This document shows, piece after piece, positions 16,753 to 27,001 of a stretch of DNA of 64,000 bases. The notes beneath the pieces were generated by a model. The model was given only the letters and a program-made list of their open reading frames with translations. It was not told where the DNA came from and searched no databases. How positions within the stretch are numbered: position 1 is the first letter of the stretch; the number at the start of each line of letters is the position of its first letter. The translations under genes were made by a program, and so were the position numbers. Source of the stretch: Roseomonas aerilata DSM 19363 (GTDB taxonomy: Bacteria > Pseudomonadota > Alphaproteobacteria > Acetobacterales > Acetobacteraceae). The DNA lies in NCBI RefSeq assembly GCF_000711725.1, contig NZ_JONP01000010.1, forward strand, positions 1-64,000. The letters run 5' to 3'.

Positions 16753-19497
16753 TCAGGCGGCCAGCGCCTGGCGGTTGAGCATGTCGCTCAGCCGCTCAAG
16801 CCCCTTGGCGTTCGCCGGCTCCAGCTCGACCGCCTTGAGCGCCGCGGTCACGCCGAGGTCGTAGCGGCGTGCCTGGCGGCAGACGCTGGCGAGCTTGTGC
16901 CAGTTGCGGGGCTCGTCCGGTTCGAGCTGGGTGAGGCGTTCCAGCAGCTCGATCGCCTCGCGCGAGCGTTTGGCCGCGGCGTGCAGGCGCGACAGGGCAC
17001 GGAGCGCGTCCGTGCGGTTCGGATCGATGTCGAGGATGCGGCGGGAGAAGCGTTCCTGCTCCGCGATGTCCCCCTCCGCCAGCGCGACCTTGTACAGCTT
17101 GCGGTAGCCGGACACCGCGCGCGCGAGCAGCCGGGTGGCCGGCAGGTTGCGGCCGTCGATGCTGAGGACGAGCTTCGCCTTGAGGACCGCGTTGTCCAGG
17201 TCGCCCGCCGTGAAGTCCTGGCGCATGGCGGAGACGAGCTTGCGGTTGAGCGAGGCGATCGTGCTCGCGACCTTGTGCCGCTCCGCTTCCGGGAGGCCGC
17301 CATAGAGCCGCAGCGCGTCGAGGATGGCGCCTGCCTTGATGGCGGCCCGCGCGGCACGGAGGATCAGCTCGGGCCGCCCGTCCTCGCTGTCGGCCAGCGC
17401 TTCCCACGCCGCCATGGCCTCGGCCCAGTCGCCCTGCCGCTCGCGCAGCTTGGCGTGTTCCCGGATGAGGCGGACCTCCGCGGGGTCGATCGCCAGGCCG
17501 TCCATGCAGGCGGCGATGGCGCCGGGGAAATCGCCGGCCAGGGTGCGCTCGCGCACGAGGCTGCGGATGGGCGCGACCAGCTTGCGCAGGCCCGAGACCG
17601 CCTTGCGGTTCTCGGGGTCGATGAGCCGGATGGCGTTCCAGGCGGCAGCGGCGCCCGATGTCTCGCCGCGCTCGGTGGCGGCCCGCGCGCGCTGGGTCAG
17701 GGACCGGATGAGGCCAGCCTGCATGATGGGATCGGAGGCGTTGCTGTGGCCCTGCCGGCGAACCGCGGCGATCACGGCGGCCGCGTGCTCGTGATGCGCG
17801 GTGGCCGTCAGCGCGGGAACCAGCGCCATCGCGGCCGAGGGATCGAACGGCACGAGCTGCTGCGCCACGGCGGCGAGGGCATCCATCCGCTTCAGGCGCT
17901 GGAGTGCCTCGGCCTTCAGGGTGAGCGCCAGCACGTCGGTGGGATCGCGCCCGAGGGCGGCATCGGCGGCCTTGACCGCCTCCTCCAGGTTGCGGCCCTT
18001 CAGTTCGCAGCGCGCGATCTCCGCCAGCGGGCCCGAGAGCTCCGGCCGGAGCATGGAGATCCGGCGCCAGACGGAGGCCGCGTCGTGGAAGCGCTTGGCC
18101 TTGAGGAGCGCCTTCGCGGCGACGGTGAGCGCCTTGTGGTCCCCCGGCACCAGCTCCACGAGTTCGAGGGCGTGGACGCAAGCTTCCTCCAGCCGGTTCA
18201 GCCGCTGGGCGATCTTCACGAGAAGCAGGCGGGGCTCGACGCAGCGATGGTCGAGGTGCAGGGCGCGCTGGAGGTCGGCGAGCGCGGCCGTGTTGTCGCC
18301 GCGATGGTAGGCGACGGCACCGAGGAGGCCGAAGAGCTCCGCCGCGCCCGGGTGATCCATCACGGCGCCGCGCAGCAGCACCTCCGCCTCGTCCATGTCG
18401 CCGCGGGCGATGCGGGCCTTCGCCTCGCGCGCCACCGAGCGCACCTCGTTGGTGGGCAGGGCGGGCGCCGGCGTGGTGGCCTCGCGCGGGGGCGGCACGG
18501 GAGACGCCGCAGGGGACGGGCCGGCGGACGGGCCGGCGGGTGGGGCGGCCGGGCGCGGCGCGGGCCGCTCCAGGCGGATGGAGTCCGCGTAGGCTACCTC
18601 GGGCTTCGCGGCGGGGGGCGCCACGGGTGCCGGTTCATTGCCGCCGGTACGCATCAGCGGCTGCATGGCGGCTTCGTAGAGCATCTTGCCGATCAGCGGC
18701 TTGAACTCGGTGGTGTAGTGGTTGATGTCGCGGCCCTCATTCGCCAGGGCGCGGGAACGGCCATAGGCGACCACCTGCGGCGCGGGGTCGAAGAGCGCGA
18801 GGCCGTGCTCGGCGGCGATCTCCCGGACCCAGTTGCAGAGGCGCGACCGGCTCTCGATCATGCGCCCGCCCCCATCGGCGACGTCGATGTGGCAGACGAA
18901 CATGGTCGGTGCCGGCAGCCGCGCCGCGATGGTGAGGAGATCGGCCTCCAGCTCCTCACGCTTCGTGATGTGGACATGGCCTTCGAGCAGGAAGCTGCGC
19001 TCCACCGGATCGGCCAGGTGGAAGTCGGGGAGGAGGTTGAGCGCTTCGGCCCGGGCGGGGCGCTCCGCCTCGTATTTGTGCCGGAAGAAGGCTTCGAGCA
19101 GCTCGCGCCGGTCGTTGAAGACGCGGTCCAGGCAGTTGATCTGCAGCAGATGGCCCTGGAAGTGGATCTCCTTCGCCGAGGAGATCTCGACGATGTAGAG
19201 ATCGGCGGGATCGCGGGCGACCGGCGTCTCGTAGGTGCCCGAGGCGAGGAAGCGGACCAGTTCCTGCGGGATCTCGCGGCCTTCCAGCACGTCGAGCTGC
19301 TGAAGGATCTCCTTCGAGGTGTGCACGAAGCCATAGACGTTGGTGGTGTCGCGCCGGATCGGCAGATGCGGCTCGGACGCCGCGATGGGATCCGCGATGC
19401 GGCAGGTTCCGATGGTCGTCACGCTCGTGCGCGTGGTGATGCCCTGGCGGTCCGAACTCTCCTTCATCGCTGGCCTGGACAGGTGGTCAATCAGCAT
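16753..19497 (-). CDS. TPR-repeat protein with N-terminal SGNH/GSCFA-like domain (tentative)
   Basis: The product has 914 residues from the ATG at 19497, preceded by GGGAG at 6-nt spacing; an in-frame ATG at 19608 would add 37 residues and one at 19467 would remove 10. Residues about 20-280 form a domain with TTIGTCRIADP near the start, YIVEISSAKEIHFQG, and GRDINHYTTEFKPLIGKML near its end. The G-T-C-R and D-x-x-H pattern resembles SGNH/GSCFA hydrolase or acyltransferase blocks, but the assignment is weak. A Pro/Ala-rich linker (about 285-340) leads to about 570 residues of TPR-like repeats (AELFGLLGAVAYHRGDNTAA, CVHALELVELVPGDHKALTV). It is the first gene of the polysaccharide operon, 14 bases before the asparagine-synthetase-like gene. 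Acetylation of the polymer or scaffolding are possible roles. Confidence 0.7.
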   Translation of the reverse strand: MLIDHLSRPAMKESSDRQGITTRTSVTTIGTCRIADPIAASEPHLPIRRDTTNVYGFVHTSKEILQQLDVLEGREIPQELVRFLASGTYETPVARDPADLYIVEISSAKEIHFQGHLLQINCLDRVFNDRRELLEAFFRHKYEAERPARAEALNLLPDFHLADPVERSFLLEGHVHITKREELEADLLTIAARLPAPTMFVCHIDVADGGGRMIESRSRLCNWVREIAAEHGLALFDPAPQVVAYGRSRALANEGRDINHYTTEFKPLIGKMLYEAAMQPLMRTGGNEPAPVAPPAAKPEVAYADSIRLERPAPRPAAPPAGPSAGPSPAASPVPPPREATTPAPALPTNEVRSVAREAKARIARGDMDEAEVLLRGAVMDHPGAAELFGLLGAVAYHRGDNTAALADLQRALHLDHRCVEPRLLLVKIAQRLNRLEEACVHALELVELVPGDHKALTVAAKALLKAKRFHDAASVWRRISMLRPELSGPLAEIARCELKGRNLEEAVKAADAALGRDPTDVLALTLKAEALQRLKRMDALAAVAQQLVPFDPSAAMALVPALTATAHHEHAAAVIAAVRRQGHSNASDPIMQAGLIRSLTQRARAATERGETSGAAAAWNAIRLIDPENRKAVSGLRKLVAPIRSLVRERTLAGDFPGAIAACMDGLAIDPAEVRLIREHAKLRERQGDWAEAMAAWEALADSEDGRPELILRAARAAIKAGAILDALRLYGGLPEAERHKVASTIASLNRKLVSAMRQDFTAGDLDNAVLKAKLVLSIDGRNLPATRLLARAVSGYRKLYKVALAEGDIAEQERFSRRILDIDPNRTDALRALSRLHAAAKRSREAIELLERLTQLEPDEPRNWHKLASVCRQARRYDLGVTAALKAVELEPANAKGLERLSDMLNRQALAA

Positions 19498-19608
19498 CTC
19501 GCGCTCCCACATCCGAGCCGGCGGTATCGTCCGGCCGACCTCATGGGCGGAAGCTAACGAGGCGGTTCCATCGACCGCCATTGAAAGCGCAACCATTTTG
19601 CGGCGCAT

Positions 19609-20086
19609 TCTGGAAACCAGCAGGCCACCCGCGGGTACGGGAGAAAACGAAACAACGGATTGGAGGGGGCGGCCGGGAGGGGCCGCTGATCGATGCCATT
19701 CAATATGGAATTCATTTTGACTTGCAGTGCCGCGGACGAAGACCGTTCCGGCCGTCGCCTTATGTGTGGCGACCCTGTCGCCGGGCGGGATTGATAAGGA
19801 CGGCGAATCCGAAATAACAGAAAGGTGATTCCTGTGTTTCGCTTAATTTCGGAGCGAAACACCGACCCCGAGACGACAGGATGGAATCCCTTATCATTTG
19901 TTATCGTATTTTGTGGCAGCACGAGAGACGAGTGGGCAGCCAGCCACGAAAAATAGACCGAGATCAAAAGGGTTCCATCAAGAGCCATCTTGATCCGCGT
20001 CTGAAACATCGTGGCGTTCGGGATCAACACCTGGCGGCGCCTGTGAAGTGGTGCTCGCTGTTTCACCTGCTTGTTGAGGAGAACAC
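19609..20086. promoter_or_regulatory. Divergent, AT-rich promoter region between the polysaccharide operon and a winged-helix regulator gene
   Basis: This stretch contains no credible gene. It is visibly richer in A/T than its surroundings, especially 19790-19930. It separates the leftward polysaccharide operon from the rightward regulator at 20087, so promoters for both probably lie here. No sigma-70 box pair could be assigned with confidence. It holds the perfect inverted repeat listed separately. Confidence 0.55.
19834..19862. repeat. Perfect 10-bp inverted repeat with 9-nt spacer
   Basis: The arms GTGTTTCGCT (19834-19843) and AGCGAAACAC (19853-19862) are exact reverse complements. It lies in the divergent region about 225 bases before the regulator start and 337 bases before the operon start. 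No T-run follows, so it fits an operator or leader hairpin better than an intrinsic terminator. Confidence 0.6.
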
Positions 20087-20686
20087 ATGGACGGATCAGC
20101 GGTGCAGGCGCGGCCGGACGAGGCGCTCTTTGGCAAGTTGCAGGAGTCGATCACGCATCTTGTGTCACTCTTGCAGGATATTTCACCGGCAAGCGCGAGC
20201 GAGGCCACTCCGGAGGCGGGAGTACTTCCGGGTTTCTGTGCCACACCGGGCGCGAACGACCTGAAGCGGCTTATCCAGCTCCGTGCCCGGCGGCGGCGGG
20301 ATCCCACCGGCTCGTTCCTCGAATGGCCGGCCTGGGACATGCTGCTCGACCTTGCGGTCGTGAAGGCGGAAGGAGGGCACGTGTCCGTTTCCGCCATCTG
20401 CGTCTGCTCGGGCGCGCCGCAGAGCACCGCCCTACGGAAGCTGGCACAGCTGGAACGCGCGGGCCTGGTGCGGCGCTACCTGCACGAGAAGGACAGGCGG
20501 CGGGTCTGCCTTGCCCTGACCGACCGGGCGATGGAGCTGGTGCAGACCATGCTCGACGAGGATCTGCGGTTCTACGGCGCCCTTGCGGCGGTTGCCGCAA
20601 GGCAGGCGGTCCCGCCCGTGATGCCGGCCCAGTTCGGGGCCAGGAGCGGCGCGCGGGAGGCCTCCCCGGCGCCCAGCGCAACGTAA
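20087..20686 (+). CDS. MarR-like winged helix-turn-helix regulator
   Basis: The product has 199 residues. GAGGAG lies 5 bases before the ATG, a strong ribosome-binding site. Residues about 85-165 form the winged helix: WPAWDMLLDLAVVKAEGG, then ICVCSGAPQSTALRKLAQLE as the recognition helix region, and LVRRYLHEKDRRRVCLALTD as the wing. The N-terminal 60 residues and the Ala/Pro-rich C-terminus look disordered. It is transcribed away from the polysaccharide operon and is the only local candidate regulator for it; that link is inferred from position only. Confidence 0.8.
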   Translation: MDGSAVQARPDEALFGKLQESITHLVSLLQDISPASASEATPEAGVLPGFCATPGANDLKRLIQLRARRRRDPTGSFLEWPAWDMLLDLAVVKAEGGHVSVSAICVCSGAPQSTALRKLAQLERAGLVRRYLHEKDRRRVCLALTDRAMELVQTMLDEDLRFYGALAAVAARQAVPPVMPAQFGARSGAREASPAPSAT

Positions 20687-20754
20687 GCCAGCGCGACATG
20701 AGCACGGCCTGCCCCATCCTTTGCGGTGCATCGGATGGGGCAGTGCCGGCGTCG

Positions 20755-22515
20755 TTACAGCACGATGTCGGCGTGGGTGAGCAGGTGCGGCCCCGCCACG
20801 TTGACCTGGAAGTCCGCGGCGCCATCCCCATTCAGGTCGGCTGAAAGGATGGAGTTCCCGCCCTGCTCCGTCAGGAGCAGCTCGCCGGCGTGGCGGGAGA
20901 AGGAGCTCCCGCTCACCCAGGTGAAGGCCTCGTTGCCGGCCTTCAGCGAGTTCGCGTCGATCGCGGAGAGATCGATGTGGTCGCCGGCGGCGAAGTCCAG
21001 GATCACGTCGTGCGCGCCGAGAGTGCTGTCAGAGGCGGCGAGATAGACGAAGACGTCCTTGCCCTCTCCGCCCGTCAGGGAATCGGCTCCGGCGCCACCG
21101 GTGAGGCGGTCGTTCCCCACGCTGCCGAGGAGCGTGTCCGCGCCGTCTCCGCCGAAGAGCAGGTCGTCGGCGTCGCCGCCGGTCAGGCGGTCCGCGCCGG
21201 CATCGCCGTTCAGCGTGTCCTTGCCGCTGCCCCCTTCGAGGCTATCGTTGCCGATGCCGCCGGACAGGGTGTCGTTGCCCGCGTCACCGGAGAGGCGGTC
21301 ATCGCCCACGCCGCCGACCAGGGTATCGCTGTTCGTTCCGCCCGCGAGGATGTCGTTGCCGTCCCCGCCGTCGAGGCGGTCCGCGCCGCCGCGTCCGTCG
21401 ACCCGGTCGTCGCCCGTGGTGCCGACGAGCAGGTCGTCGCCGCCGGTAGCGGTGCCGGTGGGCGTACCGGTGGGCGTGCCGCCGTTATCCGGGGCCGGGA
21501 CCAGAACGGGGTCGGTGGGGGCAGGCTTCACGGGCGCGGGCTGCGACGGCTGGGGTGCCGGCTGGGGATCGGTGACGACGAGCGCATGGCCGGTGCCGGC
21601 ATGGGAGAGCACGTAGCCCTGGACCTTATCCGCCCCGACCGTGTTGTACGCGTAGGGCACGTCGTAATGGGCCGTGTCCGCGTCGTTGTTGGTTCCGTTG
21701 GCCTCGCCGGCGCCCGGCTTGGACCAGGTGACATTGTCGAAGAGGTTGCCGCGCAGATCCCAGAAGCCGGCCTCCGCGCTGTCGCGGCTGACGATCGGAT
21801 CGTCGGAATTGGCGAAAACGTTGTTCTCGATCAGCCCGACCGCGCCCATGCGGAGATTGATACCGGAGGTTTCAACGTTGTTATAAAAGTTCTCGTAGAT
21901 ATGGACATAACCGTCGCGGACACTCGGAAGACGCGAGCCCACATTCTCGAACCGGTTGTGATCATACGTAACGAAACGGCCGCCCTCGTCGGCGTCTGAG
22001 TACCCGACCAGGGAAACCTTGTGATGGTCGTGGAAGTAGTTGTTCGAAACGGTGATATATTCGGCGCCGCGCTTGATATCCAGCAGCCCGTCGTAAAAGT
22101 CCTTCGAGACGTTCATCGAGCTGTAAAGCTCGTTGGAGTCGATCCAGATGTTCTTGGACGGCCCCTCGATGCTGATGGCGTCCTTTCCGCCGGTCACGAC
22201 ATCATGGATCTTGAGGTTCTGGACGATCAGGTTGGACGAGCCGCCCTTGATGTGCAGGCCGATGCCGTTCAGCTCGCCGGAATCCCCGACGATCGAGAGG
22301 TTGCTGCGGCCATCGACGGTGATCTCCTCGCCGCGGCTGTTCTGCGGGGTGATGGTGCCGGCGACGACGATCGTGACCGGCGCGGAGCCGGGCTTCACCG
22401 CGTCGATCGCGTCCTGCAGCTGCGAGCCGGTGCTCACCCGGACGGTGGTGCCGCCGCTGCCGCCCGAAGTTCCGCCGTTCATCGACGCGAAGCCGTGCGC
22501 TGTCTGGAATGCCAT
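20755..22515 (-). CDS. RTX-tailed pectate lyase (polysaccharide lyase family 1 type)
   Basis: The product has 586 residues from the ATG at 22515; an AAAGGG sits 9 bases upstream. Residues about 30-370 are a PL1 pectate lyase: [67 protein letters not shown], and [20 protein letters not shown]. The Lys of HHK and both Arg of RLPSVR match the PelC substrate-binding and catalytic residues. A Pro-rich linker (about 370-400) leads to roughly a dozen calcium-binding nonapeptides ([22 protein letters not shown]) and a C-terminal block [16 protein letters not shown] typical of type I secreted proteins. It lacks a Sec signal. It should cleave polygalacturonate or a related uronan outside the cell. Whether the target is plant pectin or the cell's own capsule is open. 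Confidence 0.9.
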   Translation of the reverse strand: MAFQTAHGFASMNGGTSGGSGGTTVRVSTGSQLQDAIDAVKPGSAPVTIVVAGTITPQNSRGEEITVDGRSNLSIVGDSGELNGIGLHIKGGSSNLIVQNLKIHDVVTGGKDAISIEGPSKNIWIDSNELYSSMNVSKDFYDGLLDIKRGAEYITVSNNYFHDHHKVSLVGYSDADEGGRFVTYDHNRFENVGSRLPSVRDGYVHIYENFYNNVETSGINLRMGAVGLIENNVFANSDDPIVSRDSAEAGFWDLRGNLFDNVTWSKPGAGEANGTNNDADTAHYDVPYAYNTVGADKVQGYVLSHAGTGHALVVTDPQPAPQPSQPAPVKPAPTDPVLVPAPDNGGTPTGTPTGTATGGDDLLVGTTGDDRVDGRGGADRLDGGDGNDILAGGTNSDTLVGGVGDDRLSGDAGNDTLSGGIGNDSLEGGSGKDTLNGDAGADRLTGGDADDLLFGGDGADTLLGSVGNDRLTGGAGADSLTGGEGKDVFVYLAASDSTLGAHDVILDFAAGDHIDLSAIDANSLKAGNEAFTWVSGSSFSRHAGELLLTEQGGNSILSADLNGDGAADFQVNVAGPHLLTHADIVL

Positions 22516-23122
22516 CCGTTCAAACCCTTTCTGCTGACCGAGAAGCCTCTCGCGGTGAGGGACCTTTTTCTCCCCGACTTCCTTCGCAGTATCGAAGCAG
22601 CCGAGTCTAGATAGATTGAACACGGAATCGTGATCGGATGATTTGCCAAAATATCCGTGGCCGCGCGGGTTACAAAAGCGCCTTCTCCGCGCGGATTTTT
22701 CCCTCTTGACTTGCCGGATCGGCGGACGAACGCCCGCAATACCAGGGGCTTCGCAGACTGTTCTATTGGGCTCGGGGCGGCGATTTGATCCGCAGGCCGT
22801 TATACTTTGGCACGGCCGGAACCGGACTTTGCCAGTTACGGAACCGCAAATTCCGGTGATCTCACGAAAACGTGATAGCTGATTTCGGGGTGTATGGGAA
22901 GTCGGCCCCGGGATGGGGTGCCGCCGCACCAGGCTGGGAAACGGGTCCGGCGTGACGTGGAACTCGATGCCAAACTGGACCGGCTTGGCTTCGCCCTCGG
23001 CTCCGCGCCGGTGCAACCTGTGCGCCGCAAAACAGGAGCCGCTCCCGATGCAGGCAGGGCATTCCGGGAGGATACCATCCCCCGAGGGGCGTGGCACCGC
23101 CGCCCCCGTGGTGTCCTGAACC
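22516..23122. promoter_or_regulatory. 607-base intergenic region upstream of the RTX lyase and the UDP-sugar dehydrogenase
   Basis: No gene is supported here; the open frames present have no recognisable sequence and poor starts. The part at 22560-22880 is AT-richer and probably carries the RTX lyase promoter. It contains a stem of CCGCGCGG copies at 22661-22668 and 22687-22694 followed by ATTTTT on the plus strand, and a short palindrome TCACG-N4-CGTGA at 22862-22875. Neither can be given a firm role. Confidence 0.4.
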
Positions 23123-24403
<1,281 letters not shown>

Positions 24404-24772
24404 AGCGGCCGGTGCGAGCGTCGTCGCGCGGGCCCGAACCAATCTGCGCCCTACTCCGGATGCATCTCCGCCGCGGGAGACGGATCTCATCGCCTATACA
24501 GGCGGGGCGCGGCGGCGCGGGGACATGCCCGATGTCGCGGCGGGGTTGGAGTGAGGCTTCGCGATGCTCACCCAGGAAAGGCTCCTGCCCGCACGCGCGG
24601 GACGGGTTTGCGGTATCGGCGATGGCCTGCGCGGTGGCGCATGGTTCTTCCACTCTTCGCCCCTCCCGTTGATGAGGCGTTGCGCGGCCTTACCTCCCGA
24701 AGGGGATGGTGGGCGGCGGTTACGGCTCCCCTGCCCGAGGGCCAGCCGGTTGGCGGCTGACCACCCGTCGGC
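24404..24772. other. Intergenic region left of the transposase gene
   Basis: These 369 bases contain no supported gene. They may include the left end of the insertion element that carries the transposase, but no terminal inverted repeat or target duplication could be identified by eye. Confidence 0.35.
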
Positions 24773-25987
24773 TTGAGACCGGGGCTCGAAGACTGGCTGG
24801 AGCCGTTCCTCGCCAGGTTGATCCATCCCGCGCGCCGCGAGATGTGCCGGCTCTACGTGACGGGGCTTATCGAGCGGGAGGGCGGCAAGAACGTGCATCG
24901 GATGGCCGCGCGGCTCGGCCAGCCGAGCCACGACGCCATGCACCACTTCATCTCCTCCGGAAGCTGGGACACCGGGGCCCTGGAAGCGGCCCTTGCGGCC
25001 GAGGCGGGGCGGCAGGCCGGTGGCCCGAACTCGCTGCTGGTGATCGGCGAGGTGGTGCTTCCGAAGAAGGGGACCCGGTCCGTCGGGGTTGCGCCGCAAC
25101 CGGTCGGGGCTGCGGGAAGGATCCTCAACTGTCAGGTCCTCGTCTCCCTGACGCTCGTGCGGGGGGTGGTGCCCATGCCCGTCGGACTTCGGCTTTTCCT
25201 GCCGGAGAGCTGGACGGGCGACAGCGAGCGCATGGAGAGAGCCCGCGTGCCGGAAAACCTCCGTGTGCCTCGCAGCAAGGCGGAGATCGCGCTGGCGGAA
25301 CTCGACCGCGTGTCCTCGGCCGGTGCGCGCTTCGGCTGTGTCCTCGTGGATGCGGATTACGGCGCGAGCGCGGAGTTCCGCGAGGGGATGAGGGCGCGCC
25401 GGCTCCGCTGGGCGGTGGCGGTACCGGGGGGGATCACGGCCCTTCCGGTCTCGGCCGCGCCCCGGTCGCGGCCGGTGATGGCGGGCGGCAGGGGGGAGGA
25501 GGGTCCGCGCCCGATCGAGAGCATGCTGGCGGAGGCCCCGTGGTGGCAGCTGACCTGGCAGCGCCGCGCCGAAGAATGGCTTCCCGTCGAGGTGGCTGCC
25601 TCCTTCGCCGCCTTGCGGGCGCGCTTGGTGGAGGAGAGGGCGGGGCCAGGGGAGGGTCCGGTGCGCGACCTGCCGGGCGGGCAGGTCTGGATCATCGGGG
25701 AGAGGCGCGATGGGGGAGAGGCGAGGCACTACGCGTCCAACCTTCCGGCCGGCAGCAGCCTGAGGACGCTCGCCGGCACCGTGAAGGGGCGCTGGGTTGC
25801 CGAACGGGCGCTTCGGCTGCTGGGGGAGGAGCTTGGGCTCGACGACTTCGAGGGGCGCTCCTGGGTCGGGCTGCACCGGCACGCGCTGATGTCGATGCTT
25901 GCTTACGCCTTCCTGCAGCAGGAGGGGCTGGCCGGCGCGAGGCTGCAGGGCGCGGAGGGTGAGCGACCAGAAGCCCGCCCCGGATGA
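24773..25987 (+). mobile_element. IS701-family transposase gene, first catalytic Asp substituted
   Basis: The product has 404 residues. The frame opens at a stop at 24758; the start is a TTG at 24773, with an ATG at 24842 as alternative. The sequence follows IS701 DDE transposases: GLIEREGGKNVHRMAARLGQ, PKKGTRSVGVAPQPVG, LNCQVLVSLTL, FGCVLVDADYGASAEFREGM (second Asp) and LGEELGLDDFEGRSWVGLHR (Glu region). Where the family has VIDDTxxPKKG this copy reads VIGEVVLPKKG, so the first catalytic Asp is missing. It is thus probably inactive. It is near full length with no frameshift. It sits at the right boundary of the polysaccharide locus. Confidence 0.8.
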
Positions 25988-26024
25988 TTTCCGCGGCGGC
26001 GGCCGCACGGATGGGAGGGGCGGC

Positions 26025-26519
26025 TCAGGCGGTGTCGGCGGCGCGGTCCGTTGCGGCGCAGTCGAGCATCAGTTGCTGGTGCGCGTCCATCAGGCCCCTC
26101 GCCTGCTCGGGCGAGAGCTTGCGCGCCGGCCCCCTGCCCTTGGGGCAGGTCAGGTGCGGGTGGTCCACCGCGCCGAAGAGGCGGCAGAGGAGGGGCCGGT
26201 CGGCATGGATGGCGCAGCTGGCCGCCGCGGCATAGGGGCAGGTGAGACAGCCGGCGGCGGCGTGGCGTTTCTCGGCCACCCGCGACCATTCCCAGCCCGT
26301 CATCGCGATGGCGCCGCAGCAGGCGGTGCAGCCCGGTTCGCACTCGAAGCCCGGAACCTGGTCGTAGAGGGCGCGGTGGCGCGCGGCGAGTTCGCCCTCC
26401 GACGGGGGTGAGGAAGGGGGCCGGGCGGTGATTCGGCTTTCCAGCAGGCGGGCGACGGGGTGGGGCGCCTCGAAGGGGCCCCGCACGACCGCGCGCTGCT
26501 CGTTGCCGGACCTGCTCAT
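26025..26519 (-). CDS. YkgJ-family cysteine-cluster protein (putative Zn/Fe chelating)
   Basis: The product has 164 residues from the ATG at 26519; upstream in-frame ATGs exist, and the frame extends to 26645. Cysteines occur in the YkgJ pattern: FECEPGCTACCGAIAMTGWE, then GCLTCPYAAAASCAIHADRP, LCRLFGAVDHPHLTCPKG. These clusters define the CxxCxxxC family proposed to bind zinc or an iron-sulfur cluster. The precise function is unknown. The N-terminal 50 residues are low complexity. Confidence 0.75.
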   Translation of the reverse strand: MSRSGNEQRAVVRGPFEAPHPVARLLESRITARPPSSPPSEGELAARHRALYDQVPGFECEPGCTACCGAIAMTGWEWSRVAEKRHAAAGCLTCPYAAAASCAIHADRPLLCRLFGAVDHPHLTCPKGRGPARKLSPEQARGLMDAHQQLMLDCAATDRAADTA

Positions 26520-26643
26520 GCCGCGCAGGCTGCTCCGGGAGGGGTGAGGCTGGCGAGCGCGATCCGGTTCAATCTGGTGCGGACCGGTCCTGTTGGCGCC
26601 CGGAGCCATGGGTAGGCCTGTGCCGCCCGATTCCTCCGGGTGC

Positions 26644-26683
26644 AAAAAAGAAGGGCGGGCCTCCTCTCGGTGGCCCGCCCTTC
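26644..26683 (-). terminator. Rho-independent terminator of csbD-like gene
   Basis: Perfect 12-bp arms at 26650-26661 and 26672-26683 enclose a 10-nt loop. On the minus strand they are followed at once by six T (26649-26644). It lies 20 bases after the csbD-like stop, a textbook intrinsic terminator. Confidence 0.9.
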
Positions 26684-26703
26684 CCTGTCACGGATAGCCC
26701 CGA

Positions 26704-26895
26704 TCAGGGCTTGTTCACGGCGTCCCGGATCGCGTCCTTCGCGCCGCCGGCGGCGTTCTGGACCTTGCCCTCGGTGCGCTTGGCGGCACCCTCGGCTTCC
26801 ATCTTCTTGTCGCCGACCGCGGCGCCGACGTTCTCCTTGATGGCGCCGCCAGCCTGCTTCAGCGCGCCCTCGACCCGGTCCTTATCGATCGCCAT
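26704..26895 (-). CDS. CsbD-family stress-response protein
   Basis: The product has 63 residues, highly charged and Ala/Gly-rich, with the CsbD pattern MAIDKDRVEGALKQAGGAIK and later GKVQNAAGGAKDAIRDAV. Such proteins are small, hydrophilic and stress induced; biochemical role unknown. GGAGGAG lies upstream of the ATG, and an intrinsic terminator follows, so it is likely monocistronic and well expressed. Confidence 0.9.
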   Translation of the reverse strand: MAIDKDRVEGALKQAGGAIKENVGAAVGDKKMEAEGAAKRTEGKVQNAAGGAKDAIRDAVNKP

Positions 26896-27001
26896 GTGAG
26901 CTCTCCTCCGTCTGGTTTCGACGTGGGATCAACGGGATGCCGCCTGGGCCGGTTTCTGTAACCGGATGTGTGCGGTATCGCTGGACGGAATGGGAGCGCC
27001 C

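Noticed and set aside
21060-21430. Regular repeats resembling a repeat array
   Set aside because: They are the in-frame RTX nonapeptide codons of the lyase gene, not a CRISPR array: no constant repeat/spacer lengths.
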